Part shown: positions 10,035-21,033 of the stretch, one piece after another | Layout of the letters: every line of letters starts with the position of its first letter | Numbering within the stretch: the first letter of the stretch is position 1 | Origin: Mallotus nudiflorus | Taxonomy: Eukaryota; Streptophyta; Magnoliopsida; Malpighiales; Euphorbiaceae | Direction of reading: 5' to 3' | DNA length: 64,000 bases | Assembly (NCBI GenBank): GCA_947683625.1 | Contig: CANTUR010000818.1 | Location: 864,333-928,332, forward strand | Translations under genes and position numbers: made by a program | The notes under the pieces: model-generated | What the model was told of the DNA's origin: nothing | Seen by the model: the letters and a program-made list of their open reading frames with translations, nothing else | The model's database searches: none

Positions 10035-12350
10035 TGTAGACACTCAGTTTGATCGACCCAAAATAGAAGACCAATGATGAAATTGAATGAGCACTAGACG
10101 GGAAAGAATAACCTAAAACTCTCAAAATGGACTTGAAGCCCAATTCCCCTTTTGTATGCCCTAAACTGGGCCTGGGAGACTTAAAAGTCATTAAGGCCTA
10201 AAAGGCCCATCAAGCCTGTCAAAGAGATGATGCCTCTATGACAGGAAAGGTGAAGAAAAAAAATAGGCATAGTGGAGACAGCTTTAAGTGGTGCACATGC
10301 TACCATCATTTGTAGACAGCTTAGAATAAGGCACGGGAGATATCATTAAAAGTAGGTATTTTAGACTTTTGAGAAAAAAGGAGAAAAGGGGATTGATTAG
10401 AGAGAGGGAGATTAAAGAGAAGGAGGAGAAAAGTGATTGATTGGAGAGGAGGAGATTGGGCTGGGATAAAAAAAAAAAGAAAAAGGACGGATAGAGAGAG
10501 AGCTAAAAAAAAAAGAAATCCTAAGAGTGCAAAGAAAAACATATGAGAGGAAGAGATTTGGAGGAGAAAGTTGTTCTTGTATTTTGATCAATGCAGATAT
10601 TAAACTTTTGAGGGTCAAATATTGTTAAAAATCAAACTCTAAGAATCTTTATTCTTGAATATTGCTTTTATATTTTATGTAAGATCTCTATTACTTTCAT
10701 CCATAAGTTTATAGTTGTTTAAATCAATTGGTTTTTAAGTTAAAAACTAGAACTCTATCTGAACTTGAATCCGTTCTAGGCAACTCAGGCAGTGCCACAT
10801 TGTAGAGGCGTCATCTCTTCGAGATACAGCAACGTCGTCACTTTGTTTTCACCCAATGTCGCCTCACCATAAGAAGGTGTCACTATTCATAAGAAAATTT
10901 TTTTGTGCTAATAATTTTTTTCCTTTTCAACCACTTCATCATAAGGATGACAAAAACATTTCCATCTATTTTTTTGCTATTGTTTCATGTGTTAATCAAA
11001 ATTTTACGGGAGTTTAGTTGCATTTCGTATTTCTGCATATTTTTCACTATTCATATAGTTAAATTTTTATGCTTGGAATTTACTCATTTTTTAGCCACTT
11101 CATCAGAGTATGATGAGAGTATTTTTATGTATTTTGTTAGTTAAAATTTAGTATGTTAGTTAAATTTTTTTTGTTAATTTTAGTTGCATTTATATGGTTT
11201 TTGCATAGTTTATTTATTTATTTTTTTACTATTTTAACTAAGCCCATTTTTAGTTTATAGAGGCAATGCCCCATTGCATCCATGGCTAGAGGTGAGGCCT
11301 CTTTGAAGAGGTGTCGCCGTGTTATTTTATTTTACTTTAAATAAATAAATAAATATTTATTTTATTTTCTTTAATTTATAATTATATCACAAGGGCTTAT
11401 TCCTTTTCTTTTAAAATATATTTGATTCTGATTTTAAAAAAAAATTTAAGTGTGTATATTTTTCATTTTAATTTGTTTTTTTTCATGTTTTTATTTAATT
11501 ATTAGATATGTGTTAATTTTGAATCTTATATATTTATCCTTATATAATTTGAGTCTTTCATGTATTTTCATATATCTATATTTTTAGTCTTCTTTATACA
11601 ATTATTTTATTATCTTGCTTAATTAAATATTTATGTTCTTATTGTTTTATTTATGTTTATTTGGTTTATGAATTAACTTTACAGTTTCCTTTTGTAGGAT
11701 TTTGTATATTTGAGGAGACTAATAATTCGTTATTTACAAGAAATATTAGGATAATTTTTAATAATCAAATTATTTCTTCTTGGAAACCTACTTAGGTTTA
11801 TTTTCTTATTCATTAAGTATTTAATTAATTTATTATTATTATTATTATTATTGCATGTAAAAGGGTTGTAACTCATTTATCTTTCCCCATTTCTTTGCAT
11901 GTGCGCTTATTTATTTATCTTTATTTTTAATGAAAATTTTGTATTATTTGTGATAGATTCGTGAACCACACCTAATTTGCATACAATTAGAATTTAATGC
12001 AACTTGGACTTAATCATAATTGGGAAATTGATTGGTGGCAATTGCGATTTGCATGTAAATAAGAAAATACTTAAAGGTAATAAAATATAAAATACAAACA
12101 GAGGCCAATCGCAAGGTTGGGTGGGTATTCCAAAAGCCTATACCAGTTTTCGAACTCAATCTCTAAGAACGACTGCTGGGACCCTCCGCGGAATTCAGTT
12201 ATTGTACAGTATGTCCCAGATCTCATCCAGGTGGCGACTCCATCTCTGATCTAGGCCTAAATCCCATTTTATATTTCCCAGTGAGCCTAGAGCCCATACA
12301 GTGTCATGGTCGCCGTACAATTAGGCACGTGTTGAACCCTTTCGCCTATA
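10035..12350 (+). repeat. 3' LTR of element G
   Basis: It starts TGTAGACACTC and ends CGCCTATA (mutated from CTACA). It is 2316 bases and holds the segment missing from the 5' LTR, including a purine-rich block (10370-10560) that looks like the leader downstream of a promoter, and GTCGTCAC/GACGCC-type repeats at 10800-10885. Differences from the 5' LTR are numerous, so the insertion is not recent. Confidence 0.8.
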
Positions 12351-12377
12351 GTAATATAATTAAATAGTTCTTATTTT

Positions 12378-12901
12378 AGGGTAAATTGTATTAGAGGTTA
12401 CCAAATTTATACTAAATTTAATTTTGATTCTATGACTTTAATTTCTATCTTTTTTGTTACAAAACATTGATTTCAATTACACAAAAAAGTCACCTAAAAT
12501 AATTCTGGCTAATTTAGATGACATGGCACACTGAAGTTGTCATATTACAGTCCAACTCAATAAAAATTATCAAGTCACATTATCATGTTACCTTTTCATA
12601 AAACTGTTGATCATAATTTTATAAGGTTTAGTATAAAAAATTAAAAACAATAAAGTAAAATTATGGTCAATAGTTGTATGAAGAAGATAGTATGGTAGTA
12701 TGATATGCTAATTTTTATTGAGTTAGACTCTAATGTGATAACTCTCGTGTGCTGCGTCATCTAAATTAGTCAGAATTATTTTAGGTGACTCCTTTGTATA
12801 ATTAAAATCAATGTTGAGTAACCAAAAAGATACAAATGAAAGTTATGAAACCAAAATGAAATTTAGTATAAAATTTAGTAACCTTATGTGCAATTAACCC
12901 T
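12378..12901. mobile_element. fold-back MITE, 524 bp
   Basis: The two halves are inverted copies of each other. The left end AGGGTAAATTGTATTAGAGG and the reverse complement of the right end AGGGTTAATTGCACATAAGG match, and the similarity runs for about 250 bases each way, for example GTCACCTAAAATAATTCTG in both arms. Perfect 8-bp direct repeats CTTATTTT flank it (12370-12377 and 12902-12909). It has no coding capacity, so a transposase must act in trans. An 8-bp duplication fits hAT, while long arms are more usual for Mutator-like elements (9 bp), so the superfamily is open. Confidence 0.85.
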
Positions 12902-12909
12902 CTTATTTT

Positions 12910-13320
12910 AACTAAATTTGTTATCTTATATTTATTGAATAATTTTTATTAAATTATACTCAAATAATTAATTATTTAATAAATTAGTAAATTAATTCTA
13001 TTTGAAATTTTAAAAAAGATACAATTACTATCATTTCCTGAGATTTGCCCAAAATAAGTACTTCATTCCTCCATTATCAAAAATGAATTGAAATTGCCTT
13101 AGATTTGATTCGGTATTATTTTCTCCTTCTATTAAATATTTTGAGAATGTATAGTTTGTCAAAAAAAAAAAAAAAGAATGATAGTAAAAGTCCTTAAAAT
13201 TTCAATGATAGTTTGTCAAAAATGCCCTCAAATTAATTCCTATTGAATAAGAATTAATCTAACAATTGAAAAATTTCAAATAGGTCCCTATTCCTAAATC
13301 ATCCATTTACACATTCCCAG
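12910..13320. other. AT-rich spacer
   Basis: No gene or clear repeat pair was seen. Two copies of 'AGTTTGTCAAAAA' (13148-13160 and 13209-13221) lie in an imperfect inverted and direct arrangement that could be an old small element, but I could not define its ends. Confidence 0.4.
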
Positions 13321-13640
13321 GCTTCAATGCATCTTCAACTAGCAGATCCACCAAACACCACCACAACTACTTTTACAACCACCATATCCAACGCCATCAT
13401 CACTTTCATGAAATCCGTAACAACACCATCATCAATCCATCACAAACATAACCATCACTTACCAAGACTTCTCCATCTTGATGATAAGCACCCACTAAAG
13501 TGGTGCAATTGGTGTGGATTCAAATCCCATTAGCTCCCTTTTCTCTCTAATATACTAAGATATGGTGGTTGTTCAAAAAAATAATAATAATAAAAACAAC
13601 CACCACTTTGATGAAATCCGGAATAACAATAACACCATCA
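13321..13640 (+). repeat. CA/CAC-rich stretch with a possible SINE tail
   Basis: The open frame 13327-13533 is a low-complexity Thr/His product and not a gene. TGGTGCAATTG (13501-13511) matches the pol III box A pattern, and GATTCAAATCC (13517-13527) resembles box B. An A-rich tail (AAAAAAATAATAATAATAAAA) ends near 13598. The boxes are much closer together than in real SINEs, so the call is weak. Similar ATGAAATCCG phrases lie on both sides (13409 and 13611). Confidence 0.25.
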
Positions 13641-13689
13641 ATTCAAAAAAGAGCAATATTAAAGAAAGTCAACAACAGCTGAATTAGCT

Positions 13690-13960
13690 CTAGTTTTGAA
13701 GAGGGTAGAGATCGGTGGATTAAATACCCACACTAATGATGGTAGTGAAAAGAAACATCGATGATGGCAATAGTTAAAAGAAGCATTATTAACGGCACTG
13801 GCAAAAAGAACCACTACTAATGGCAGTGGCTAAAGAAACCGTTGCTGACTATAATGGCTAAAGAAACCCTCCTGAAAAAAAAAAAACAGAAACAAATAAA
13901 TAATAGTGGTAAAGGGTGGTGAACGCTGATGGTGGTGGTAAAGGGCAGTGTTGCACTTTT
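13690..13960 (+). repeat. degenerate GGCAGTGGCTAAAGAAACC-type repeats
   Basis: Several irregular units of about 35 bases share AATGGCAGTGGC(T/A)AAA(G/A)AA(A/C)C (for example 13758-13790, 13790-13825, 13825-13870). No protein is encoded. Origin unknown. Confidence 0.4.
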
Positions 13961-14406
13961 TTTTTTTAAATTTCTAGGAATTTTAATTTATAATTTTGAT
14001 TTTTGTTGCATTTGTTAAGTTAAGTTGATAGATTTTAACTTAAATTTGGTAACAAATTTTATTAATTATTCAAAATTTAATTAATTAATTTTATAATAAT
14101 ATAAGTATGAAAAAATTACATAAAAATTCCAACCTTCTACCGTGTTTTCAAATTAAACCTATCGAACTTTTTATTGCATATTTAACGACCAACTCCTAAA
14201 AATTTGCAATCGACCGCTCCATTTGTTTGATTTAACAGAATGCCAACAAGTCATTCACTTTTTAGTTAGAACAATAGAAGTGGAGCCCAAAATTGCTTAG
14301 TGGATTGGTGATTGGACCATCCAATAATTTTTTTTTTCAATTGAAATAATTATAAATCGTAAATCACTAATTAGACCTCTTTCTCCTCCTTTGCTTATTT
14401 TGAAAT
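13961..14406. other. AT-rich spacer upstream of the GRF-like remnant
   Basis: No gene, RNA gene or clear repeat is visible. If 14407-14500 is a gene remnant, this would be its upstream region. No convincing TATA box was found. Confidence 0.4.
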
Positions 14407-14500
14407 GATCAGCAGTGTTGTAGGCATGCAGGTTTGAATTCAATATTCATGGACAAATCACAATCCAAGCTGAAGGTTTTCTAGTTCTTCATCATATAAG
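14407..14500 (+). pseudogene. left piece of a possible zinc-finger (GRF-type) gene
   Basis: One frame reads 'NDQQCCRHAGLNSIF' followed by a Lys/Ser-rich stretch and stops. This resembles the first half of the plant GRF zinc finger, where a Cys pair and a Gly-Leu come before an 'NPGRRF'-like segment. It ends at a good splice donor (ATAAG|GTATGA at 14500). The second half (FFKWYD) lies at 29316, after element C. Known GRF genes often have an intron just before FFKWYD. Stops in this piece mean it is probably a pseudogene. The match is by eye and modest. Confidence 0.3.
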
Positions 14501-14880
14501 GTATGATTTTACGATTTTTTTTTTCAATATAAGGTTTTTGTAGCTAAGATGTGATCACTTAACCCTTATTGACATGTATTACAATAGCAACATTGAGATT
14601 ACTGCAACACCCCTGCGTTTTTGTTTAACTAAAATAACTATTGGATTTTTTTTTGTTAGTGATAAATAAATTTAAATTAGATTGCACAATTTTAATTATC
14701 TAGCTATTTAATTGGTATGTATTTATGTTAATATTATTTTAAGACTTTGTTATTTTAAAATTTCATTATTATATATGGATATAGGTGTGATTATATATAT
14801 ATATATATATATATAGTTATATGTGAACTTGAGAATACTATATGTACGTATAGGAATATATATATATACACATAACATCT

Positions 14881-14884
<4 letters not shown>

Positions 14885-14922
<38 letters not shown>
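14885..14922. repeat. (TA)n microsatellite upstream of the LTR leader
   Basis: A pure TA tract followed by GAGAGAGAGAG, 50-80 bases before the C/T-rich leader island of the C 5' LTR. The 3' LTR has much longer and duplicated tracts at the matching place. Confidence 0.9.
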
Positions 14923-14924
<2 letters not shown>

Positions 14925-16068
14925 AGAGAGAGAGAGATGTACGTGTATATATATATATATGTGTGTGTGTGTAAAATGGTGAAGAAGGACACATCTCCTG
15001 CCTAAAACCACTTCCTGATCAAAAACCAGCAGCACCCTCCCCTCTCATTCTGCCTGTCACCATCCCTGCACTGTGCCGCCTCCCTCACCGCCTGAAAACC
15101 ACCATTTCTGCCGTGGACTGAGCTACCTAGGTGATGCTGCTCTTCTTCTTCTTCTTCAAGCAGCACCTTCTCTTCCTCGCACGACAGGCCTGCACTTCCA
15201 GTTCCGCCCAGCTCCGGTCCTCCTTGTCTGTGCTACTTCCCTACTGCACCTAGCTGCCTCCATCGTCCCCTATTTCCGGTGGCAGCAAGCCTTCCTCTTC
15301 CTCCTTCGATCTGCTCTGCCGGACAATGAGTAGCACTCACTCATTTCTTTCTTTATTCCTCTCGATTCTTGATGGTTTTGGTACATCCTAGGATTGTTGT
15401 GGTTGTTTATTGTTTGATGATGTTAGTTTTGGTTTTCTTGGGAATTTTGGTGAATTATTAAATTTTTACAGAATTATTTGATATTTTTTGATAATTATTT
15501 GGGTTTAGTTAGTAATTAGGGTAGTTGTTATTAATTTTAGGATTTAATTTATAATTTTGTTAATTTTATACTATTTTTGTAATTATTTTTAAATTTATGT
15601 CAAATGTGGATATTAAACTAAATTTATAAATTTGGAAGAAATTAGAAATCAATTATATGTTTTTAATTATATTAAGATGTTTAATGTAGAGAAAATAATT
15701 TTAGATATTTGTATAATTTTCAAGGAATTTTTAGTATTAATAGTGTGTTATATAAGTTTGTATATTATAGGGGTAGCAACGTAATTTTTTTGTTAATTAT
15801 AGTTAAACAATAAATTGTGGTTGGTTTTAATTATAATTAAAGGAATTAAAAAGGAAATTTTTTCGAATTTATTTTAATAATATACTAAATATCATTTTGA
15901 ATAATATGTATACTTTTAGTATTATACGGGTAAGTATGTAAATTATGCTACTTTATAGTTAAGCATATATTTTAATTGGTTTTATTAAAATTTAGGCGGT
16001 TAGAGAATTTTTATAAATTTATTAGTATTTTAATTAAGTAATATTAATTTTTAATATTGTTTCCAATA

Positions 16069-16112
<44 letters not shown>

Positions 16113-16336
16113 GTGTGTGTGTGTGTGTTGGTGAAATTGTTTTTAAGCTTTAAAGAGGAATTATTTTCTAAGTTATGGATATTTGTATGAATTTGCTTTT
16201 TTGGGGGAAATGATTTAAATTTTTGTGATGTGTTGATTGAGCTGTGATCTCGATCGGGACTAAGTGTAGGCTGGGGGCTCGACTCGAGTGTGAATGTTTG
16301 TGAATATTGGAAGTGCATTTTTCTGTGCAGGAATGG

Positions 16337-16412
16337 CTCTACCTATGGTAGAGAGATGTTCGTTCTACAGAGGAGACTCTACCAAAAATTTGGTAGATTT
16401 TCTCGTAAAACA
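16337..16412 (+). other. hairpin module 1, 5' LTR of C
   Basis: Hairpin CTCTACC-TAT-GGTAGAG (16337-16353), then the stem CGTTCTAC..GTAAAAC enclosing TCTACCAAA/TTTGGTAGA. It follows a splice-acceptor-like TTTTTCTGTGCAG. Confidence 0.7.
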
Positions 16413-17718
16413 TGATATCTTCAGTAAATTTCTACCGTTAATTAGTCTTTTTTCTGTCTATAGAATCTTATCCGATCTTCCTCGAGTCTGTCTAGAATTT
16501 CACTATTTCTGTTGATTTTCAATTTCAATTCCATAGATATATTTTCAAAGAGGTATGTTATTTATTTTTCTAGGGAATATTGGAGTAGAAGCTGTTGGAT
16601 CGAGGCAAACGCGAGACTGTCAGCCTTCTCGTTCATCTTGTAAGTTGATAAAATGATATGTGCGTGTGTTTCATTTAAAGAATGCGTGCGCTCATATTTT
16701 AATATTTATTATAAGATTTTTAACTTAATGTTGTTATTTATGGTTTAAACGCATTTTATTTATTTAAAAATTGATTTTTGAAAAATTTTAGTAAAACGGG
16801 CTACCTTGTGGGTTTCACCAGGATCATGTGCACATGGTAGAGATTGAGAGATGGATCCGAATTATATATGACTGGTGAATATTAAACTGGGACGGGTGCC
16901 TCGATGGAAGCCTTTGCTCTCGGGGACCACCAGTGATTGGAAAGTTAATAATGGACTGGGATGGGTGCTTTGGTTGATGCCTTAGCTCTCGGGGACCACC
17001 AGTGCCATATATTTGGATTAAGTGGATGATTGCGGCTTGGTGCCTCGGTTAATGCCTGTGCTCTCGGGGACCGACAGTCCAGTTGAAATAAGTGGGCCCA
17101 GTTGGCCAGTTAGAAATCTGGGATTAGGGTTCTACTGAGATTTTTCAAAAATATATATATATATATATACACTATAAAAAAAATTATTATTTTCACTATA
17201 AATATATGGTTTTCCAAAAGGTTTCCAACCATACAACTCTTTTTATTGACTTACTCAGTGAGGTCTGATTCCCCTCAATTTATTTTTTTCAGGAGCTTGG
17301 GAGTTCGACCTCAGACCACCTCTATGCCGGATTTCTTCATCACCGACTATACTATGTAGGTCATTGTAAGTTGTACTGTTGTAGTAACTTTAGAAAACTG
17401 CAGTAGTAACTGTACTAAGAATTTGTATGACTTAAGCATACTTATGTATTTTATTTTAATGAACCATGCTTATGTAAAATGATTTAAGACTGATTTATAA
17501 TATGTGTCACTGGAGAACATTTTATTTATGCATTTAATTATGTTTAATTTTCGAAAAAAAAAAATCAATTGGATAATGTGTTCTGTTGTGAAATAAAGTT
17601 TACAATTGTAAGGTTTTATTTTTTCTTTCCTTTAAGGCTTACTACGGGTTTCAGGGGCCTTATGCCTACCCATTCCCTAGTGCCAATCATGTGCCGTCGG
17701 GTTTGGGTCGTGACAAAG

Positions 17719-17731
17719 TTGGTATCAGAGC
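17719..17731 (+). other. primer-binding site of element C (tRNA-Met)
   Basis: TTGGTATCAGAGC lies three bases after the LTR end. TGGTATCAGAGC is the standard plant primer site complementary to initiator tRNA-Met. Element B has TTAGTATCAGAGC. Confidence 0.95.
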
Positions 17732-17865
17732 TTAAGTTCGATTACTTGTCTATGTCTGTCTTTCTGTATAACTATTGCAGTAGTAGGGTTGATAATTGTC
17801 TTTGAGATATTCTTGTTTCTAATTCCACATTGCGATAAATACTCTTATCTTATTTTTGAATTCAA

Positions 17866-17889
17866 TTTTCTTTGTCTTTTTTCAGAATG
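17866..17889 (+). other. splice-acceptor-like tract at the gag start of element C
   Basis: A pyrimidine tract ending TTTTTTCAG (AG at 17884-17885) stands one base before the first ATG of gag (17887-17889). Element B has CTTTTTAG one base before its gag ATG (38109). Together with the GTGAGT donor in the LTR leader, this suggests a spliced gag mRNA. Inference only. Confidence 0.5.
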
Positions 17890-18067
17890 AGGCGGTGTAC
17901 TGTAATACCCTATATTTTTATTTAAATAAAGTAATTTCCAAACTGTGTTACTAATAATTACTTTTGAATTATATTATACAATTGTTAATATTATTTTTAG
18001 GGTTATTAATTTATGAAATGATCATATGTGAGTATTATTTATTTATTGTTTAAAATTTCATTGTTTA

Positions 18068-18070
<3 letters not shown>

Positions 18071-18135
<65 letters not shown>
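18071..18135. repeat. (TTA)n microsatellite in LTR D
   Basis: About 21 TTA units. The same place in the B LTRs carries (TTA)n at 34651-34713 and 62036-62098, but the C LTRs lack it, so D is closer to B than to C. Confidence 0.95.
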
Positions 18136-18181
18136 TTAAACTACATTAACTTTATAGTTATTTTATGTGCTACTATGTGCA

Positions 18182-18230
<49 letters not shown>

Positions 18231-19677
18231 AAAAAAAATAGAATAGAGAAGAGAAGAAAACATACCTCCCGTCGACCCCAAGCTTCTACACTTCTCAACT
18301 CCGCCCGTCACTGTCTCTTTCTTCCTTCTCATTGTGCCATTTCCTTCTCCACCACTAAAACTTCATCGCCGCCACGAGTTTAGAGCTTCCAGGTTGTGTT
18401 GCTGCTGCTGCTTCTCTTCTTCACCTTCGGTCACTCTCGATCCGAGCTGATTCGGCTCCACCAAAGCTTCCCCAGCTTCCTTCATCCTCTCAGGCATCAG
18501 TCCAAGCTGGAACCCACCGTTGTAACTCACCTCTGGTGTCGGAATTGGAGGTTGAAGGTGAGTTGTTCTGGGTTGTTCTTAGGTTATTCTTAGGTCGTTT
18601 TCTGGTTGTTGAATGGAAATGGGTGTTGATCTTGAGTTGTTCTTAGTTAAATGTTAAGTTATACCATTTAGCTGTTCAAATTCGAATTTTAAATATTTTT
18701 CTGAATTTTTCTTGATTTACAAAATTTTTGTATAATTTTATTTAATTCTTATTTGAATTTATTGGATTTTTCTTTGATTTAATTAGAGAAATTAGAGTAA
18801 TTAAGATTATATATTTGTAATGTTTGGGTTGTTTTTAAGGTTTTAGGAATTTTGCTGATCAATTAGAAGTTTTTATAAATTTTGGGTATTTAATTAATAT
18901 TTATGTTAATTTCGAAATTATTGTTAAAAAATTATAAAATTTTGATAATTGAGGTTATTATTAAATGTTATTAATTTTAGAACTTAAATTATAGTTTTTG
19001 TGATTTTTATACTATTTTTATAAATATTTTTGAGTTTATGTTAAATGTGATTATTAGGTTAAATTATATTTTTAGAAGAAATTATTAGTTGATTTTATGT
19101 TTTAATTGTATTAAGAAATTTAATTTTGAGAAAATAATTTTTAGATGATTAAATAATTTTAAGGAATTTTTAGTATTAATAATACATTATGTAATTTATG
19201 TATTTAGGGGTACAAATGTAATTTTATGTTAATTATAGTTAAACATATATTCTAGTTAGTTTTATTAATATTTAGGAGGTTTAGAGAATTTTTATAAATT
19301 AATTGATATTTTTACTTAAGTAATGTTGATTTTGAATATTAATTCCAAATATTATATATATTTATAATACATTATTTTGGTAATAAAAGTTTAATATAAG
19401 GTTGTATTTAGCATGTTTGGTATAATGGTTTTAATTTAGGTCATAATTACATTTGATAATGAAATGCAAAGTGAGTTGTTTAATTTTTGAATGATTGAGA
19501 TTTTATATATTTTTAGTATATATGTATGTGTAATATGTATTTTAGAAAATAAATGATATCATTTCTTGATGTTTTATTGAAGTTGTGATCTCGGTCGGGG
19601 CTAAGTGTAGTTTTTGAAGCCCAACTCGAGTGTGTATGTCTGTGGTTATTAGAAGTGCGTTTTCTATGCAGGTTTGG

Positions 19678-19754
19678 CTCTACCTTTGGTAGAGAGATGT
19701 CCATTTTACAGAGGGGACTCTGCCTAAATTTTGGTAGATTTTCTCTTAAAACGT
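19678..19754 (+). other. hairpin module 1, LTR D
   Basis: CTCTACC-TTT-GGTAGAG (19678-19694), then TCTGCCTAAATTTTGGTAGA. The outer stem (CATTTTAC/TTAAAACG) is weakened here. The loop differs from the other copies while the first stem is intact. Confidence 0.65.
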
Positions 19755-21033
19755 GATATTCGTAATAATTTTTACCGTTAGTTAGGTTATATCCTGTCTA
19801 TCGAGTCTTGTCTAGTCTTCCTCAAGTCAGCCTGGAATTTCATTATTTTGTTGATTTATGATTTCAAATCCATAGTCATGTTTTAAAATCAATTTGTTAT
19901 TTTCTTTCTAGAGCATATCGGAGCAGAAGTTGTGAGATCGAGGCAGACGCGGTGGTCGTCAGCCTTCGCATTCATCTTGTAAGTCAATAGAATGATCCGT
20001 GCGTGTGTTTATTTAAAGAATGCATGCACTCATATTTTTAATACTGATTATATGATTTTATTCAATTTAATGCTATTATTTAAGATTTAAAATGCATTTT
20101 TTATTTATTTAAAAGTCGATTTTGAGAAATTTTAGTAGAACGGGCTACCTGGTGGGCTTCACCAGGACTATATGCACATGGTAGAGATTAAGAGATGGAT
20201 CCGATATATATGACTGGTGGATGTTAAACTGGGACGGGTACCTCGGTGGAAGCCTATGCTCTTGGGGACTGCCAGTGATTGTAAGGTTAAAAATGGACTA
20301 GGATGGGTGCCTCGGTTGATGCCCTAGCTCTCGGGGACCGCCAGTACCATATATTTGGATTAAGTGAACAACTGCGACTTGGTGCCTCGGTTGATGCCTT
20401 TGCTCTCGAGGACTGCCAGTCTGATTGGAACAAGTGGGCCTGGTTGGCCATTTAGATTTTTGGGTTTAGGGTTCTACCGAGATTTTTCAAAAGCTATACC
20501 TTTACATTATAAATTATTTTCACTATAAATATATAGTTTTTGAAAAGGTTTTCAAACTGTATAGCTCTTTTATTGACTTACTCAGTGAGGTCTGATTCCC
20601 CTCAATTTATTTTTTTTCAAGAGCTTAGGAGTTCGACCTCAAACTACCTCCACGCTGGATTTCTTCATCACCGACTATTTTATGTAGGTCATTGTAAGCT
20701 GTATTGTTGTATTATTCTAGGATGTTGCAGTAGTATATGTACTAAGAATTGTATGGTTTAAGTATATTTATGTAATTTATTTATATGGGCCACATTTATA
20801 TATAACGATTTAAGTTTGATTTATATATATGACGCTAGAAATATGTTGATTATGTATTCAATTATGTTTAAATTTTAGAAAAATCAGTTTGATAATGTGT
20901 TCTATTTTAAAATAAAGTTTTAAATTGTAAGGTGTTGTTTTTCTTTTCTTTTAGGCTTACTACGGGTTTCGGGGGCCCTATGCCTACCCATTCCCTAGTG
21001 CCGGTCATGTGCCCTCAGGTTCGGGTCATGACA

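Larger units (their letters stand above)
3968..12350 (+). mobile_element. element G, non-autonomous Tat/Ogre-type retrotransposon
   Basis: Two related LTRs (3968-5602 and 10035-12350) flank a 4.4-kb interior. A tRNA-Arg primer site follows the first LTR and a weak purine tract precedes the second. The interior holds only a broken Gag and long non-coding stretches with two minisatellite arrays. No protease, reverse transcriptase or integrase remains. GTAAT flanks both sides (3962-3966, then one extra T; and 12351-12355), which fits a 5-bp target duplication with a one-base slip. The lineage is inferred from the primer site, the Gag motifs and the post-pol 'AAAACCTAGxxAAGG' sequence shared with element A. 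Confidence 0.8.
14603..17715 (+). repeat. 5' LTR of element C
   Basis: It starts TGCAACACCC (TGTAACACCC in the 3' copy) and ends GGGTCGTGACA. Order of parts: AT-rich start; (TA)n tracts (14788-14813 and 14885-14922); a C/T-rich GC island (14970-15350); long AT-rich stretch; (TA)n(GT)n at 16075-16128; hairpin island 16337-16412; a second island 16801-16840; three tandem 'GGTGCCTCGG..CTCGGGGACC' units (16887-17080); an island with TTTTTTTCAGGAGCTTGGG (17283-17301); and the 3' end TACTACGGGTTTC..GTGACA. The open frame 15073-15333 lies in the C/T-rich leader and is not thought to be a protein gene. Confidence 0.92.
17901..21033 (+). mobile_element. solo LTR D (Tekay-type) in the gag start of element C
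   Basis: A 3133-bp LTR starting TGTAATACCC and ending GGTCATGACA. It is flanked by TGTAC (17896-17900) and TGTGC (21034-21038), a 5-bp duplication with one change. No primer site or second LTR adjoins, so it is a solo LTR left by recombination. It separates the gag ATG (17887) from the rest of gag. It has the same island order as the B and C LTRs: (TTA)n 18071-18135, (TA)n 18185-18228, C/T-rich leader 18255-18560 with AAG|GTGAGT at 18557, hairpin module 19678-19754, three-way junction island 20145-20184, tandem units 20226-20425. Confidence 0.93.

Noticed and set aside
10321..10618. Hydrophobic minus-strand frames (membrane protein?)
   Set aside because: Translation of a purine-rich leader on the opposite strand gives Phe/Leu/Ser runs without start context or conservation. 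The same occurs at 42321-42509 and 59295-59558 in the A LTRs.
14791..15035. Tyr/Ile-repeat open frames on both strands
   Set aside because: They are (TA)n microsatellite translations. The same applies to 18028-18383, 26098-26526, 28722-28800 and 61982-62179.
15073..15333. 86-codon open frame in the C 5' LTR
   Set aside because: It lies in the C/T-rich leader island. The 3' LTR counterpart (26677-26880) reads a similar but shifted product, and other LTRs do not keep the frame. Better explained as untranslated leader.
17719..17731. tRNA gene fragment
   Set aside because: Only the primer-site complement of the tRNA 3' end is present, not a tRNA gene. No tRNA or rRNA gene was recognised anywhere in the window.
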